Source: a virus. From it: 64,000 nt of DNA. This document shows, one piece after another, positions 28,096 through 35,443 of the stretch. Under the pieces are notes generated by a model that was given only the letters and a program-made list of their open reading frames with translations, did not search any database and was not told the DNA's origin. Made by a program: the position numbers and the translations under genes. The stretch is taken from the IMG/VR virus record IMGVR_UViG_3300025316_000590, positions 62,001 through 126,000 of that record. The stretch is one strand, 5' to 3'. Position 1 is the first letter of the stretch. Each line of letters starts with the position of its first letter.

Positions 28096-28371
28096 TCAGG
28101 ATTCCTTAACGTGAGCCGCTACGCGGCGAGACAGTTCGATGATGGTTTGCAACATGCCAGGACCGATGCTGGTACATGCTGGGTTCAGCTTGTCGATCTC
28201 GTCGGTCAGGCGGCGAGCGTCCACGACAAGGGCTGCGAGATCATACATCATGCCCGAAGCCAGCCAGGCCATGCGTTCTTCATTCACCAGTTCGCAGCCG
28301 GGCGTGGCCTCGCGGCCTCGCAGCCAAGCGTCGCACAGGCGTCGTAGTTCGTTGAGTTGTTCGGTGGTCAT
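28096..28371 (-). CDS. Small helical hypothetical protein
   Basis: 91 residues, mostly helical (QLNELRRLCDAWLRGRE). Stop and the next start form TGATATG. Ribosome site weak. No family recognised. Confidence 0.55.
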   Translation of the reverse strand: MTTEQLNELRRLCDAWLRGREATPGCELVNEERMAWLASGMMYDLAALVVDARRLTDEIDKLNPACTSIGPGMLQTIIELSRRVAAHVKES

Positions 28372-28374
28372 GAC

Positions 28375-28596
28375 TTAGCTCTTTTGGTACACGGGGCAAT
28401 TCGCACCGTGCGAAATCACGATGACGTACTTGGTGTCGGGGTTGGCCGGGTTCAAGCTCCAGATCACGGTCTGGCCCCATGTCTCGACGGATCCCGATGC
28501 TGAGCTGTTGATGACTTCAGCTAAGGCCGCTGACGCGTTGGGGTTCAGTTTGTCCCGCAGGAACGCAAGCATATCAGATTTGAGTACAAGACGCAT
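28375..28596 (-). CDS. Small hypothetical protein
   Basis: 73 residues from the ATG reading MRLVLKSDMLAFLRDK, with AAAGG upstream; a longer frame has no ribosome site. Helical start and a C-terminal beta part (YVIVISHGANCPVY). No family recognised. Confidence 0.55.
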   Translation of the reverse strand: MRLVLKSDMLAFLRDKLNPNASAALAEVINSSASGSVETWGQTVIWSLNPANPDTKYVIVISHGANCPVYQKS

Positions 28597-28606
28597 GTTG
28601 GGCTTT

Positions 28607-28783
28607 CTAATACCTTTCACCGCCCGAGGCGACCACGGGTGGTTCGCGTCCTTCGCGGAGGGCCGCCTTGGTTTCATGGCGAAACTTGCGGGCGACCTTT
28701 TTCGTCGTAACCTTGACCGCGGGCAGGTGTTGAATGCACTTGCTCCAGGGTTCGCGGCAGAGTTTGATGGGGTTGATCTTCAT
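28607..28783 (-). CDS. Small basic hypothetical protein
   Basis: 58 residues, Lys/Arg-rich (KVTTKKVARKFRHETKAA). ATGA overlap with the membrane protein gene upstream, and AGGACATCG before the start. Possibly nucleic-acid binding. Confidence 0.55.
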   Translation of the reverse strand: MKINPIKLCREPWSKCIQHLPAVKVTTKKVARKFRHETKAALREGREPPVVASGGERY

Positions 28784-28950
28784 ATCGATGTCCTGTAATC
28801 GGTGTACGCCAGTATCGCAGCACCAATGATCATGGAAACTACACATCCCAGGGCGGGACTCCAGAACTGGGTTACCTCGGTTGTGTAGTAATGCGTGCAT
28901 CCGCAAATACCGGAACCGAAAATCGTGTAGCCTACAAATCTGGTGAACAC
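28780..28950 (-). CDS. Small membrane protein
   Basis: 56 residues, GTG start in a TAGTG overlap with the gene upstream, ending in ATGA overlap with the gene downstream. It has a hydrophobic helix in the second half (ALGCVVSMIIGAAILAY) and Cys residues in the first half (GICGC). Tight coupling on both sides makes it credible despite its size. Function unknown. Confidence 0.55.
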   Translation of the reverse strand: MFTRFVGYTIFGSGICGCTHYYTTEVTQFWSPALGCVVSMIIGAAILAYTDYRTSI

Positions 28951-29162
28951 TATTCGATCTCCTTCTTGAGTCGGCGTGCGGCAAGGGCTTTGTCGACACG
29001 CTTCAGGTAGCGGCGAGACTCCGCTTTGTGCTTGGGGGACTGGTTGCTGCGAGCCTTGCCACCGCGGACGCGGAGGTTCACAGCCGAAGCCTTGCGGCCT
29101 TCCAGCTTGCCGTCCGCGACGTCGGGGCAGGGGTCGAGCTTGATGTGCTGATATGGTTTCAT
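28950..29162 (-). CDS. Small strongly basic protein
   Basis: 70 residues, Arg/Lys-rich (KLEGRKASAVNLRVRGGKAR, then RRYLKRVDKALAARRLKK), start after GAAAGGAAAGAACC. Likely to bind nucleic acid. First coding gene after the sigma-54-like promoter at 29396, with a ~200-base leader holding a strong nested stem. Confidence 0.6.
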   Translation of the reverse strand: MKPYQHIKLDPCPDVADGKLEGRKASAVNLRVRGGKARSNQSPKHKAESRRYLKRVDKALAARRLKKEIE

Positions 29163-29277
29163 GGTTCTTTCCTTTCGCAGGGACGCCCGCGCGCCGCCCT
29201 TCCTACTGCTCCCAAGCACGTATGCGTCCACCGTCTACTTGGCTTCAGTCGGGCGGAAAGCGGTCGTCCCCGCGTTA

Positions 29278-29355
29278 CGCTGACTTCGCCTGCACCAAGT
29301 TTACCCAAGGCACGCGTATCCTTGGGAAGCTCCCTCGATGCAGGCGGGGTCAGCG
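29278..29355 (-). ncRNA. Nested-stem structured leader RNA
   Basis: Three nested perfect stems of 7 bp each: CGCTGAC/GTCAGCG, GCCTGCA/TGCAGGC and CCCAAGG/CCTTGGG, separated by internal loops, in 78 bases. It lies just downstream of the minus promoter at 29396 and ~115 bases before the next start. It may be an mRNA leader element or a small RNA. No known family recognised. Confidence 0.55.
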
Positions 29356-29553
29356 TTCTACCTTTCTAGGTTCAGTATCATGCGAACCGCGTGCCGAAAC
29401 ACGCAAAACCTGAATTTCATCACCAAGCTCCTCGTCGGGAGCGAAGCCGTACCGTTCCTCAAATGCTGCGAGGGCTTCGCGTTCGGCGGTCTTCAGGCTT
29501 TCGGAGGTGATCACGACTGCCCGCCCGTTGCTGCGGCATAGGTATCGGGGCAT
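29350..29553 (-). CDS. Small hypothetical protein
   Basis: 67 residues (MPRYLCRSNGRAVVITSESL), start after GGAGAATGAACC. A compact alpha/beta pattern with TAEREALAAFEERYG helix. Its last codons overlap promoter M4. No family recognised. Confidence 0.6.
   Translation of the reverse strand: MPRYLCRSNGRAVVITSESLKTAEREALAAFEERYGFAPDEELGDEIQVLRVSARGSHDTEPRKVER
29375..29396 (-). promoter_or_regulatory. Sigma-54-like promoter M4
   Basis: CGGCACGCGGTTCGCATGAT: GG and GC 12 bp apart, followed by the shared ATGATA box. It lies inside the 3' end of the gene above it and reads into the structured leader and the 70-residue basic protein gene. Confidence 0.75.
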
Positions 29554-29556
29554 GGT

Positions 29557-29931
29557 TCATTCTCCGCACGGGCACATCGGGCCGCAAAGGTGGTCGGGGC
29601 CGCTGGTGTTCGCCTGCGGCAGGTCATACTCAGTGTTGCGGGATCCGTCCGCGTTCCAGGCGGTCGCCTCCTGCATGGCCAAGGCCCGGTCGCTGCATAC
29701 GGCGGCCAAGGCGTGCCAGCCGCAGTCGTTGCTGCGGGCCATTTCATCCAGAGCCTGGAAGTTCGCCCCGATCACCGGCAGTTCATCGGTCTGCACGCAC
29801 AGGCACTGGGCGATGCGGGCGATGGCAATTCGCAGCCGTATCGCGCTGTCCTCGGCGTTATTCACCGCCACTTCGGCCAAATTGCCGCGGGCCAGTTCAC
29901 GCATACTTCTGCCTTGGGGAAATATGGACAC
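29557..29931 (-). CDS. Hypothetical protein
   Basis: 124 residues, GTG start after TTAGGAGACTACC. Helical, with Cys residues at the end (HLCGPMCPCGE) that could bind metal. Operon with the genes either side. Confidence 0.55.
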   Translation of the reverse strand: MSIFPQGRSMRELARGNLAEVAVNNAEDSAIRLRIAIARIAQCLCVQTDELPVIGANFQALDEMARSNDCGWHALAAVCSDRALAMQEATAWNADGSRNTEYDLPQANTSGPDHLCGPMCPCGE

Positions 29932-29940
29932 GGTAGTCTC

Positions 29941-30117
29941 CTAATGAGTTCGGTGGTTGACGGTCAGCTTTCGTCGCGGGGCTTTCCGTTTTGGTTCATC
30001 GTAATGGCTTGGAGCGATATCGAAAAGCGTCCGCTGCACGGGGGTGTCGTCGAGGCACGCTCCGATCTCACGATCAAAGCGTTCGACGCTTTCTTTCGGT
30101 GGCCAGGGCTTATTCAT
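29941..30117 (-). CDS. Small hypothetical protein
   Basis: 58 residues (MNKPWPPKESVERFDREIGA, basic C-terminus KRKAPRRKLTVNHRTH). Start overlaps the upstream stop by ATGA, which fixes it. No family recognised. Confidence 0.55.
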   Translation of the reverse strand: MNKPWPPKESVERFDREIGACLDDTPVQRTLFDIAPSHYDEPKRKAPRRKLTVNHRTH

Positions 30118-30595
30118 CTTTGGGCTCCTCGGTTTTGCCGTAGTACTGATCCTGCTCGGCCTCGGTCATATCATGAACGTGGATGGGCGTGGCCGAGGTG
30201 ATATCCCACGTCCAGTCGCCGCTGCCGACAACCTTCAGTTGGCATGGTCCGTCACGGTGTAGGGTCTCGTGGCCGGCAATATCGGCTTCGTCTCCGTCCG
30301 TGGGCACAACGTCGGGGCCTGTGGGCTGCGGGGCAACGGTGGGCGTCCACTTGAAGCTATCGTAGAACGGGGCCAGCGTGCCCGGAACACGGCGATACAC
30401 GCCGATCAGCCGCCCGCCGTCCTCAAAGCTCTCGACATACTCGTGCAGTTCGGTAGCGGCTTCAGGACCATCGCAGTAGAACAGCCGCACGTCGCCGATG
30501 ATCAAAGCCAGGCCGATCCATTCGCAGTTGGGATCGAAGTCGTAGCTGATGCCTTTGTATGTGCGGTCTTGACCGCGAACATGAATGCTTCTCAT
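30110..30595 (-). CDS. Hypothetical protein
   Basis: 161 residues. Start after GAGAGGAAATCGACTGAT. Beta-rich N-terminal part with a YESFEDGGRLIGVYRR-like stretch; acidic C-terminus. Member of the leftward small-gene operon. No family recognised. Confidence 0.6.
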   Translation of the reverse strand: MRSIHVRGQDRTYKGISYDFDPNCEWIGLALIIGDVRLFYCDGPEAATELHEYVESFEDGGRLIGVYRRVPGTLAPFYDSFKWTPTVAPQPTGPDVVPTDGDEADIAGHETLHRDGPCQLKVVGSGDWTWDITSATPIHVHDMTEAEQDQYYGKTEEPKDE

Positions 30596-30596
30596 A

Positions 30597-30986
30597 TCAG
30601 TCGATTTCCTCTCCGGTAAAGTGCTTAGTGCAGTACGGGCACGTCCAGTCCGCACCGAGGGGCCGGTTGACGAACGGGTCGCCTTCCATCGGGCAGCAGA
30701 ACTCGCAGCCCGAGTATGCTGCGGGACGACCGTGGCAGACACTGGCTTCAGCACCGTGGCGGACACCGGCTTCAGCACCGTGAGCAAACGCCACCAGTGT
30801 ATGAATCCAGTCGCGGCTAATCGGCCTGCCAGTGTTGCGAACGGCAGTGATATCGATACCGTTGCCGCCGTTACGTGCGACCTTAGCGAACGTCATATCG
30901 GTATATGTACGCCGCAGGGCGTTCAGGGTGGATTCGGTGACGGCGTCGTTGCCGCCGTTGTAAATAGTGATCGGGGGTCGCGGCAT
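30597..30986 (-). CDS. Zinc-ribbon hypothetical protein
   Basis: 129 residues. The C-terminal part has CEFCCP and later CPYC, a likely zinc ribbon. In the middle an imperfect short repeat (HGAEAGVRHGAEASVCHG) reflects a ~21-base tandem duplication. Start after AGGATAAACC. Confidence 0.6.
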   Translation of the reverse strand: MPRPPITIYNGGNDAVTESTLNALRRTYTDMTFAKVARNGGNGIDITAVRNTGRPISRDWIHTLVAFAHGAEAGVRHGAEASVCHGRPAAYSGCEFCCPMEGDPFVNRPLGADWTCPYCTKHFTGEEID

Positions 30987-30989
30987 GGT

Positions 30990-31157
30990 TTATCCTTTCA
31001 GGTATCCGAGATCGTCCTTGGGCCAGTCGTGGCGGGCATACAGGGCTTGCCACCAAGCCGCCGCCTCCTTCTCGTCGGCGGGCTTGGGCTTCCAGCACTT
31101 GTCGCACGAACAATTCACCGCAGCGTGGCGTTCGGGCTTCTGTTTGTTCTTGGGCAT
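30990..31157 (-). CDS. Small Cys/Trp-containing protein
   Basis: 55 residues (MPKNKQKPERHAAVNCSCDK, then CWKPKPADEKEAAAWWQAL). Start after AAAGGAACC, 25 bases downstream of promoter M1. CSCxxC suggests a metal site. Confidence 0.6.
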   Translation of the reverse strand: MPKNKQKPERHAAVNCSCDKCWKPKPADEKEAAAWWQALYARHDWPKDDLGYLKG

Positions 31158-31180
31158 GATACGGTTCCTTTCGGTATCCG

Positions 31181-31201
31181 TATCATGCAATCGCCGTGCC
31201 C
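31181..31201 (-). promoter_or_regulatory. Sigma-54-like promoter M1
   Basis: GGGCACGGCGATTGCATGAT: TTGCA at -12 and GG 12 bp before. GCATGATACGG here and CCGTATCATGC over the start codon are an exact 11-bp inverted repeat with the ribosome site between them. Confidence 0.75.
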
Positions 31202-31207
31202 GTCGAA

Positions 31208-32038
31208 TCAAACCTCGTCGCGGATTCGCAGGTAGGTCGGGAACCGAGGCACTCCGTCGTCGGTCAGTTCTTGGTAGCGGAAGGTGATCACGGTGCCGAC
31301 CGGGAATCGGGACTCTTCGCGTTGTACGTCGTCGAACCCGCTGCCGACCGAGAACTCTTTACCGTTCGTCGCCCGGCATCGCAGGGCACCGAGGCGTCCG
31401 CGATGGCGGCCCTTGCCCGCGACGTAGCCGATTACCGTAGCCTCGGCGTCGTGGGTTAGCCATGTTCTACCGTGTAGGACGTGCTGCACCGCACCCTTGC
31501 TCACGTCAAGTTCTGTTGCGATTTCTCGAATCAACCACCCGATTCCGCGTAGTCTCCATACTTCATGAATATCGTCTTCTGTCAGTTTTGACCGGCAGTG
31601 CTGCTCGCCCCTGGGCATTCGACCTTTGGAAACAGCATCTCGAATATTGTCTTCTTGTGATCCTAAAAACAGGTGGTCGGGACGGCAGCACCCACGGTTA
31701 TCACAATGATGACAGACACTCTGGCCTTCCGGTATAGGACCGTGGGTTATGATCCATGCCGCCACATGCGGTCCGTACCCCGCGAACTTGCAACTCTCCA
31801 TAGCCCGTGCTTCCGTGACCACCGAGCCATTCCCAGCAGCTAGTGGCATCGTCTACTTTTGCAACGCGAGACCATAGACGGTCTGCGAGACTAGCCTCCC
31901 GATCTCCGATCAAAATCGCTAGCGGGTCACCGTGTGTTTTCCATCGCAGGTAGTGCTTTCGGCACCAACCGCGAGCTAGATGCACGTTCGGTTCGCTTGA
32001 CCCAGTGTCTGACGTTCGCTAGATTTACGTTTAGCCAT
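31208..32038 (-). pseudogene. Decayed HNH homing endonuclease fused to a DNA ligase C-terminal domain (HEG A)
   Basis: The pieces of an HNH_3-type HEG are present in three frames. MAKRKSSERQTLGQANRTC starts at 32038; the next frame has CRKHYLRWKTHGDPL and CWEWLGGHGSTGYGELQVRG; the third has HGPIPEGQSVCHHCDNRGCC and PDHLFLGSQEDN. The second break is at a GGGG run (about 31793) and looks like one extra G. From about 31450 the frame continues as an ATP-dependent ligase OB domain (HDAEATVIGYVAGKGRHRG to VPRFPTYLRIRDEV), close to the OB domain of the intact ligase. The OB-containing part (31208-31849) is still open. Confidence 0.8.
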
Positions 32039-32068
32039 GACTGCACTTCTACTGCATGTTGTGGATAG

Positions 32069-32100
32069 AACAGCCTGGAGGTTGGCCCCTCCAGGCTGTT
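32069..32100 (-). promoter_or_regulatory. HEG A leader hairpin
   Basis: AACAGCCTGGAGG pairs perfectly with CCTCCAGGCTGTT (13 bp, 6-base loop). It begins at about the transcription start predicted from the promoter at 32104-32132. Confidence 0.65.
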
Positions 32101-32103
32101 TGT

Positions 32104-32132
32104 ATTCTAGCCCAACTTGCGGAAAGCGTCAA
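32104..32132 (-). promoter_or_regulatory. HEG A sigma-70-type promoter
   Basis: TTGACG, 17-base spacer, TAGAAT on the minus strand. The -35 overlaps the ligase stop codon, so the cassette abuts the ligase gene exactly. Confidence 0.75.
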
Positions 32133-33151
32133 GCTTGGTTTTCCGCCATTCGTAAGAACGTAGGAAAGCGTGGAACTCCTCGGTCGGTCAACTCTTGATA
32201 GCTGTAAGTGATGCGGCTGCCGATAGTCGGTGGGTTCGACCGCTGTTCGTCTGAAAAACCAGACCCGACCGAAAACGTCTGGCCGTCTGGCATCTCGCAA
32301 ATCACTGCACCCATCACGCCTCGGTGCCTGCCCTTGCCCTGGGTGATACCGACGACTCTGGCTTCCATATCATGTCGGGTCTTCACCTTCAGGAGGGTCG
32401 TGCTGCGGCGGGCTTCGTACTTCGACTTGGGCTTGCGAAGCATCAAACCTTCCGCACCCTGAGCTTCGACCGAGGCGAGGTGCTGCCGCAGGTGTTCTTC
32501 GCCCTTGCAGCGAACCTGTCGAACCACCTGGGCCGGTCCTTCGCCTTGGACGACCTCGCGGAGGTATTCGTACCGTTCCTCAAACTCGCCGCCGTGCTTG
32601 GGGGCGTCGAAGACCATGTACTTGATCTGATGCCATTCCTCGCCGGGGTTCAGGCGACGGACGATGCTCATGGTTTCCTGAAACCGCTTGCGTCCGAGCC
32701 AAAGTTCGCCGTCCAGACAGACGTTCTTGGGCATCGCGTCTTTGAACCACTGCGGGGCGTGGAATTCGTTGCCCAGGCGGCTTATGAACTTCTTGCCGTC
32801 CCACCAAGCCCGAACCCCGTCGAGCTTCTCGCTCATGTGCCATCCAGTCGGATCTTGGACACCGTCCCACTTTTCGGCCAACAGTACGGGCGGGGCTTCG
32901 ACCGTTGGTTTTTCGATAGCAGGCCGTAACGTAGTACTTGCGATTGATGCAGTAGCCAAACCAAGACGTTCGTTTTCGGAAGCTTCACCTCGGAATTTCT
33001 TCAGGTGCTTGCACGTCCTCTGGTCTGGATGCAGATGTTGGTTTCTCCAGGACGGACAGGAGCAACTGTAGGCCCCGTTCGTGTTCTTAAGGATGTACGG
33101 GTTTTTACCCGATCCTTGCATGGTAGTTGATTCGCCGTTTTTCAAGTTCAT
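32129..33151 (-). CDS. ATP-dependent DNA ligase with N-terminal SWIM zinc finger
   Basis: 340 residues. Residues about 26-55 are a SWIM finger (YSCSCPSWRNQHLHP, then TCKHLKK). From residue 90 a ligase domain: SEKLDGVRAWWDG is motif I with the adenylated lysine, CLDGELW motif III, EGLMLRKP motif IV, LLKVKTRHDMEARV motif V, then an OB domain ending VPRFPTFLRM. Seals nicks in phage DNA. Start after AAGGAACTTAACC. Fragments of a second copy lie on both sides. Confidence 0.9.
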   Translation of the reverse strand: MNLKNGESTTMQGSGKNPYILKNTNGAYSCSCPSWRNQHLHPDQRTCKHLKKFRGEASENERLGLATASIASTTLRPAIEKPTVEAPPVLLAEKWDGVQDPTGWHMSEKLDGVRAWWDGKKFISRLGNEFHAPQWFKDAMPKNVCLDGELWLGRKRFQETMSIVRRLNPGEEWHQIKYMVFDAPKHGGEFEERYEYLREVVQGEGPAQVVRQVRCKGEEHLRQHLASVEAQGAEGLMLRKPKSKYEARRSTTLLKVKTRHDMEARVVGITQGKGRHRGVMGAVICEMPDGQTFSVGSGFSDEQRSNPPTIGSRITYSYQELTDRGVPRFPTFLRMAENQA

Positions 33152-33186
33152 GGTTAAGTTCCTTGGAGTTTGTGTTTCCGTAGGCT

Positions 33187-33208
33187 ACATCATGCATCTT
33201 ACGTGCCA
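33187..33208 (-). promoter_or_regulatory. Sigma-54-like promoter M2
   Basis: TGGCACGTAAGATGCATGAT with the GAATTC box upstream. It contains the stop codon (TAA) of HEG B and reads into the ligase gene 36 bases on. Confidence 0.75.
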
Positions 33209-33849
33209 ATATTTTGAATTCGACGGCGTATCAGAAGCGGCTTGCGGCCTGAACTCATTTTGGGCATGGATAGGGCAATTTCGACTCCGTGTTTTTGAAT
33301 ACGTTCACGAAGCGTTCCCCAGGAAATTCCTATGCGTCGTGCCCATTCCGTTAGACTGGCTGTTTGACCATTGTAAGTTAGCGGGGCTTTCCGAATTTCA
33401 GTGCGAAAGGCACGATGTGGGTCAACGTGCAGGCGGATATTCACAGCTTCCTTTGTAATGCCAAGACGACGTGCCCAGCCAGGAGCCGATAAGGTAATTC
33501 CGTCGTAAGTGTACATGGCCTTACGACGGTTGCCCTGCTGTTCCAGCCATGTGGCCCAGCGGCAGTTTTCTGGACAGTAGTTGCCGTCGTTATCGGGGTA
33601 GCGATCAATACTATGGCCGGGCGACGGGCGAGGCCCTATGTCGGCTAGGAAATTATCGAATGACTCGATCCAACGATCACAGACGCGAATTCCTCGACCA
33701 CCGTAGTTTGCGTATTCACGGCGGTTCGAGTTGTAGCATCTCTGTAGCATGCCAGTCCAAATACTGTATTCAGTTGGATACTGAGATCGTCGTGTAGATC
33801 GCCTGTATTTTCTTCGGACGTTTTCAACGCTAGAATGGCTTTTAGCCAT
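33199..33849 (-). CDS. HNH-type homing endonuclease (HEG B)
   Basis: 216 residues. YGGRGIRVCDRWIESFDNFL, SIDRYPDNDGNYCPENCRWAT and WLEQQGNRR are the conserved blocks of this HNH-like HEG group. Two helix-turn-helix repeats follow (APGWARRLGITKEAVNIRL and TEWARRIGISWGTLRERIQ), likely for DNA recognition. The last codons (RRRIQNIGT) are encoded by the conserved upstream part and -24 box of promoter M2. Probably a free-standing mobile gene between the SWIM stub and the ligase. Confidence 0.8.
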   Translation of the reverse strand: MAKSHSSVENVRRKYRRSTRRSQYPTEYSIWTGMLQRCYNSNRREYANYGGRGIRVCDRWIESFDNFLADIGPRPSPGHSIDRYPDNDGNYCPENCRWATWLEQQGNRRKAMYTYDGITLSAPGWARRLGITKEAVNIRLHVDPHRAFRTEIRKAPLTYNGQTASLTEWARRIGISWGTLRERIQKHGVEIALSMPKMSSGRKPLLIRRRIQNIGT

Positions 33850-33877
33850 GACAGCCTCTGTAATAGGTTGTAGTGGT

Positions 33878-33909
33878 GAACGGTCAAGGTATAGGCACCT
33901 TGACCGTTC
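33878..33909 (-). promoter_or_regulatory. HEG B leader hairpin
   Basis: GAACGGTCAAGGT and ACCTTGACCGTTC form a perfect 13-bp stem with a 6-base loop, beginning at the predicted transcription start about 60 bases before the HEG start. Confidence 0.65.
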
Positions 33910-33911
33910 TT

Positions 33912-33940
33912 ATTCTAGCACGACCCCGTCTAACTTTCAA
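33912..33940 (-). promoter_or_regulatory. HEG B sigma-70-type promoter
   Basis: TTGAAA, 17-base spacer, TAGAAT on the minus strand, directly before the leader hairpin and 5 bases after the end of the SWIM gene. Confidence 0.7.
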
Positions 33941-33944
33941 GTGC

Positions 33945-34337
33945 TCACAATTCCCAACTTGGTCGTTCGATATCGGGCGTCCATTTCTCGGCCAGCAGGC
34001 AGGGCAGGTCGCCTGCAACCCCGACCGCTACGGGGGCCGCTGAGCGGCTCACGCGGGCTACCGAGCGTCGTGCGGCTGAAACTGCGACCGGGGCTGCTAC
34101 GGCGGCGGGTGCTACCTGTACGGCGACCTGCTGGCCCAGGCGGGCCAGTTCTGCGGCGACTCCGCGAAGGGCCTTGATATGCTTGCAGGTTCGCATATCG
34201 GGGTGCAGGTGTTGGTTCCGCCACGCGGGGCAAGAACAGCTATACACGCCGTGAACGTTCTTGATCTGGTAGGGCTCGCGGGCCGAACCCTGAACATAGG
34301 CGACTTCGCCGTCTGCGAGGTTTCGGAAGGCTGGCAT
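33945..34337 (-). CDS. SWIM zinc-finger protein, truncated ligase copy
   Basis: 130 residues. A SWIM finger (YSCSCPAWRNQHLHPDMRTC then KHIKALRG) as in the ligase, an Ala/Val-rich linker, then LLAEKW, which in the ligase opens the catalytic domain. The protein then ends in TPDIERPSWEL, so the ligase domain is gone. The C-terminal peptide resembles that of two unrelated proteins here. Start after GAAGGAAAGTACC. May keep nucleic-acid binding. Confidence 0.75.
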   Translation of the reverse strand: MPAFRNLADGEVAYVQGSAREPYQIKNVHGVYSCSCPAWRNQHLHPDMRTCKHIKALRGVAAELARLGQQVAVQVAPAAVAAPVAVSAARRSVARVSRSAAPVAVGVAGDLPCLLAEKWTPDIERPSWEL

Positions 34338-34402
34338 GGTACTTTCCTTCGGTTGGGTGGCCGGGCCGCGTGGGGCCGGCAGGGTGTATTTTTCTACCGA
34401 CC

Positions 34403-34424
34403 ATATCATGCGAACGCCGTGCCA
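34403..34424 (-). promoter_or_regulatory. Sigma-54-like promoter M3
   Basis: TGGCACGGCGTTCGCATGAT on the minus strand, about 65 bases before the SWIM gene. It forms a divergent pair with P1, about 95 bp away. Confidence 0.8.
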
Positions 34425-34519
34425 GGCCGCATTAAAACCAGACACGTAATATGGTGGGCCGGGCGGAGCGGAAACGGGCAAAACGGGCCGGATTTAGGCC
34501 AATACGAATTCTGATTCAC

Positions 34520-34541
34520 TGGCACGCCGTTCGCATGATAT
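34520..34541 (+). promoter_or_regulatory. Sigma-54-like promoter P1
   Basis: TGGCACGCCGTTCGCATGAT with GAATTC 14 bases before. First rightward site; drives the 231-residue gene 70 bases on. Divergent from M3. Confidence 0.8.
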
Positions 34542-34610
34542 GCCCCGTAGAAAACACGAACCCGCCGAGGCAGGCACCCCGCCCGCCGAGGCCCAACCAA
34601 GGAAAAAGCC

Positions 34611-35306
34611 ATGCCCGCTACGATTAGAAGCTTTCTGGACACGCAGTTACACGCCGGCTGCAACATCATCAGCCTTGCCTACATCAGCAAGAAGACAGCA
34701 GGCGACGGCCTTTTGCAAAAGAGCCGAGCGACCGGCCAGCCGACCTCCGAGGTTTATCTGATGGGGGTGCAGCGTGAGGCCCAAGGTCGGTTTTTCCTGG
34801 GGTTCGACTACGCCAAGAACGTCGACGCCCAGCGGGAACGCGAGGGCAAAGCCGGCGACCCCTACGTGGTCGAGGGCCTGTGGTGCGACAAGGACGGCAA
34901 CGCCAAGGGCCGCCACTTTGCCGACTACCCCAGCTTGGTTTTCCACGTTGACCGGCCCGCCAGCGAGTACCTTTACACGCGACCGTACCAGGACAAACAG
35001 GGGAGGATTCAGAAAGAGTACAGCGTGTGGCGGGATATCGCTACCCAGCGGATCCTGACCGCCGAAGAGGTGGCCGACCTCAAGGCCAACTACCTGCCCA
35101 AGGTCAGCCCGAGCAAGAAGCAGGATTTGGCGAAGGAAATCCCGGTGCGGGTTTTCAAACTGGAAACCATGTTCGCCCTCAAGGTCAAGGGCAAGGGCGA
35201 GTGGGTTTACCTTACCGAAGACCGCCCGAGCCGAGCCGAGCGAGTTGTGGCCCGCCGCCGCATGCAAACCGCCAACGCCGAACTTCGGCCCACCTGGGAA
35301 ATCTGA
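34611..35306 (+). CDS. Hypothetical protein with RPTWEI tail
   Basis: 231 residues; alpha/beta with FFLGFDYAKNVDAQRERE and a VFHVDRPASEYLYTRPY stretch. No catalytic motif recognised. The C-terminus (ELRPTWEI) matches the last residues of the SWIM protein and of the protein ending at 43757. Ribosome site AAGGAAAAAGCC. Confidence 0.65.
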   Translation: MPATIRSFLDTQLHAGCNIISLAYISKKTAGDGLLQKSRATGQPTSEVYLMGVQREAQGRFFLGFDYAKNVDAQREREGKAGDPYVVEGLWCDKDGNAKGRHFADYPSLVFHVDRPASEYLYTRPYQDKQGRIQKEYSVWRDIATQRILTAEEVADLKANYLPKVSPSKKQDLAKEIPVRVFKLETMFALKVKGKGEWVYLTEDRPSRAERVVARRRMQTANAELRPTWEI

Positions 35307-35307
35307 G

Positions 35308-35426
35308 GTTGACCTCGGGCTAGACAAACTATAATACTAGTGTTGTCAGCACATACCCCAAACACCCCCGTCCCGCAGAGGCTCTGCATCTTCTAGATGC
35401 TGTGCTGACAACACCTGCGGGGCGGG
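35308..35426 (+). promoter_or_regulatory. HEG C sigma-70-type promoter and interleaved-stem leader
   Basis: GTTGAC (35308), 16-base spacer, perfect TATAAT (35330-35335). Stem A: GTGTTGTCAGCACA (35340-35353) with TGTGCTGACAACAC (35401-35414), 14 bp. Stem B: CCCGTCCCGCAG (35367-35378) with CTGCGGGGCGGG (35415-35426), 12 bp with one G-U. The order is A-B-A'-B'. A small GCATC/GATGC hairpin lies between B and A'. B' is followed by CTTTTAATT. Confidence 0.75.
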
Positions 35427-35443
35427 CTTTTAATTCAACGATC

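Noticed and set aside
35340-35426. HDV-like self-cleaving ribozyme
   Set aside because: The interleaved stems share the P1-P2 topology, but stem lengths are too long and there is no P1.1, P3-P4 set or conserved active-site C.
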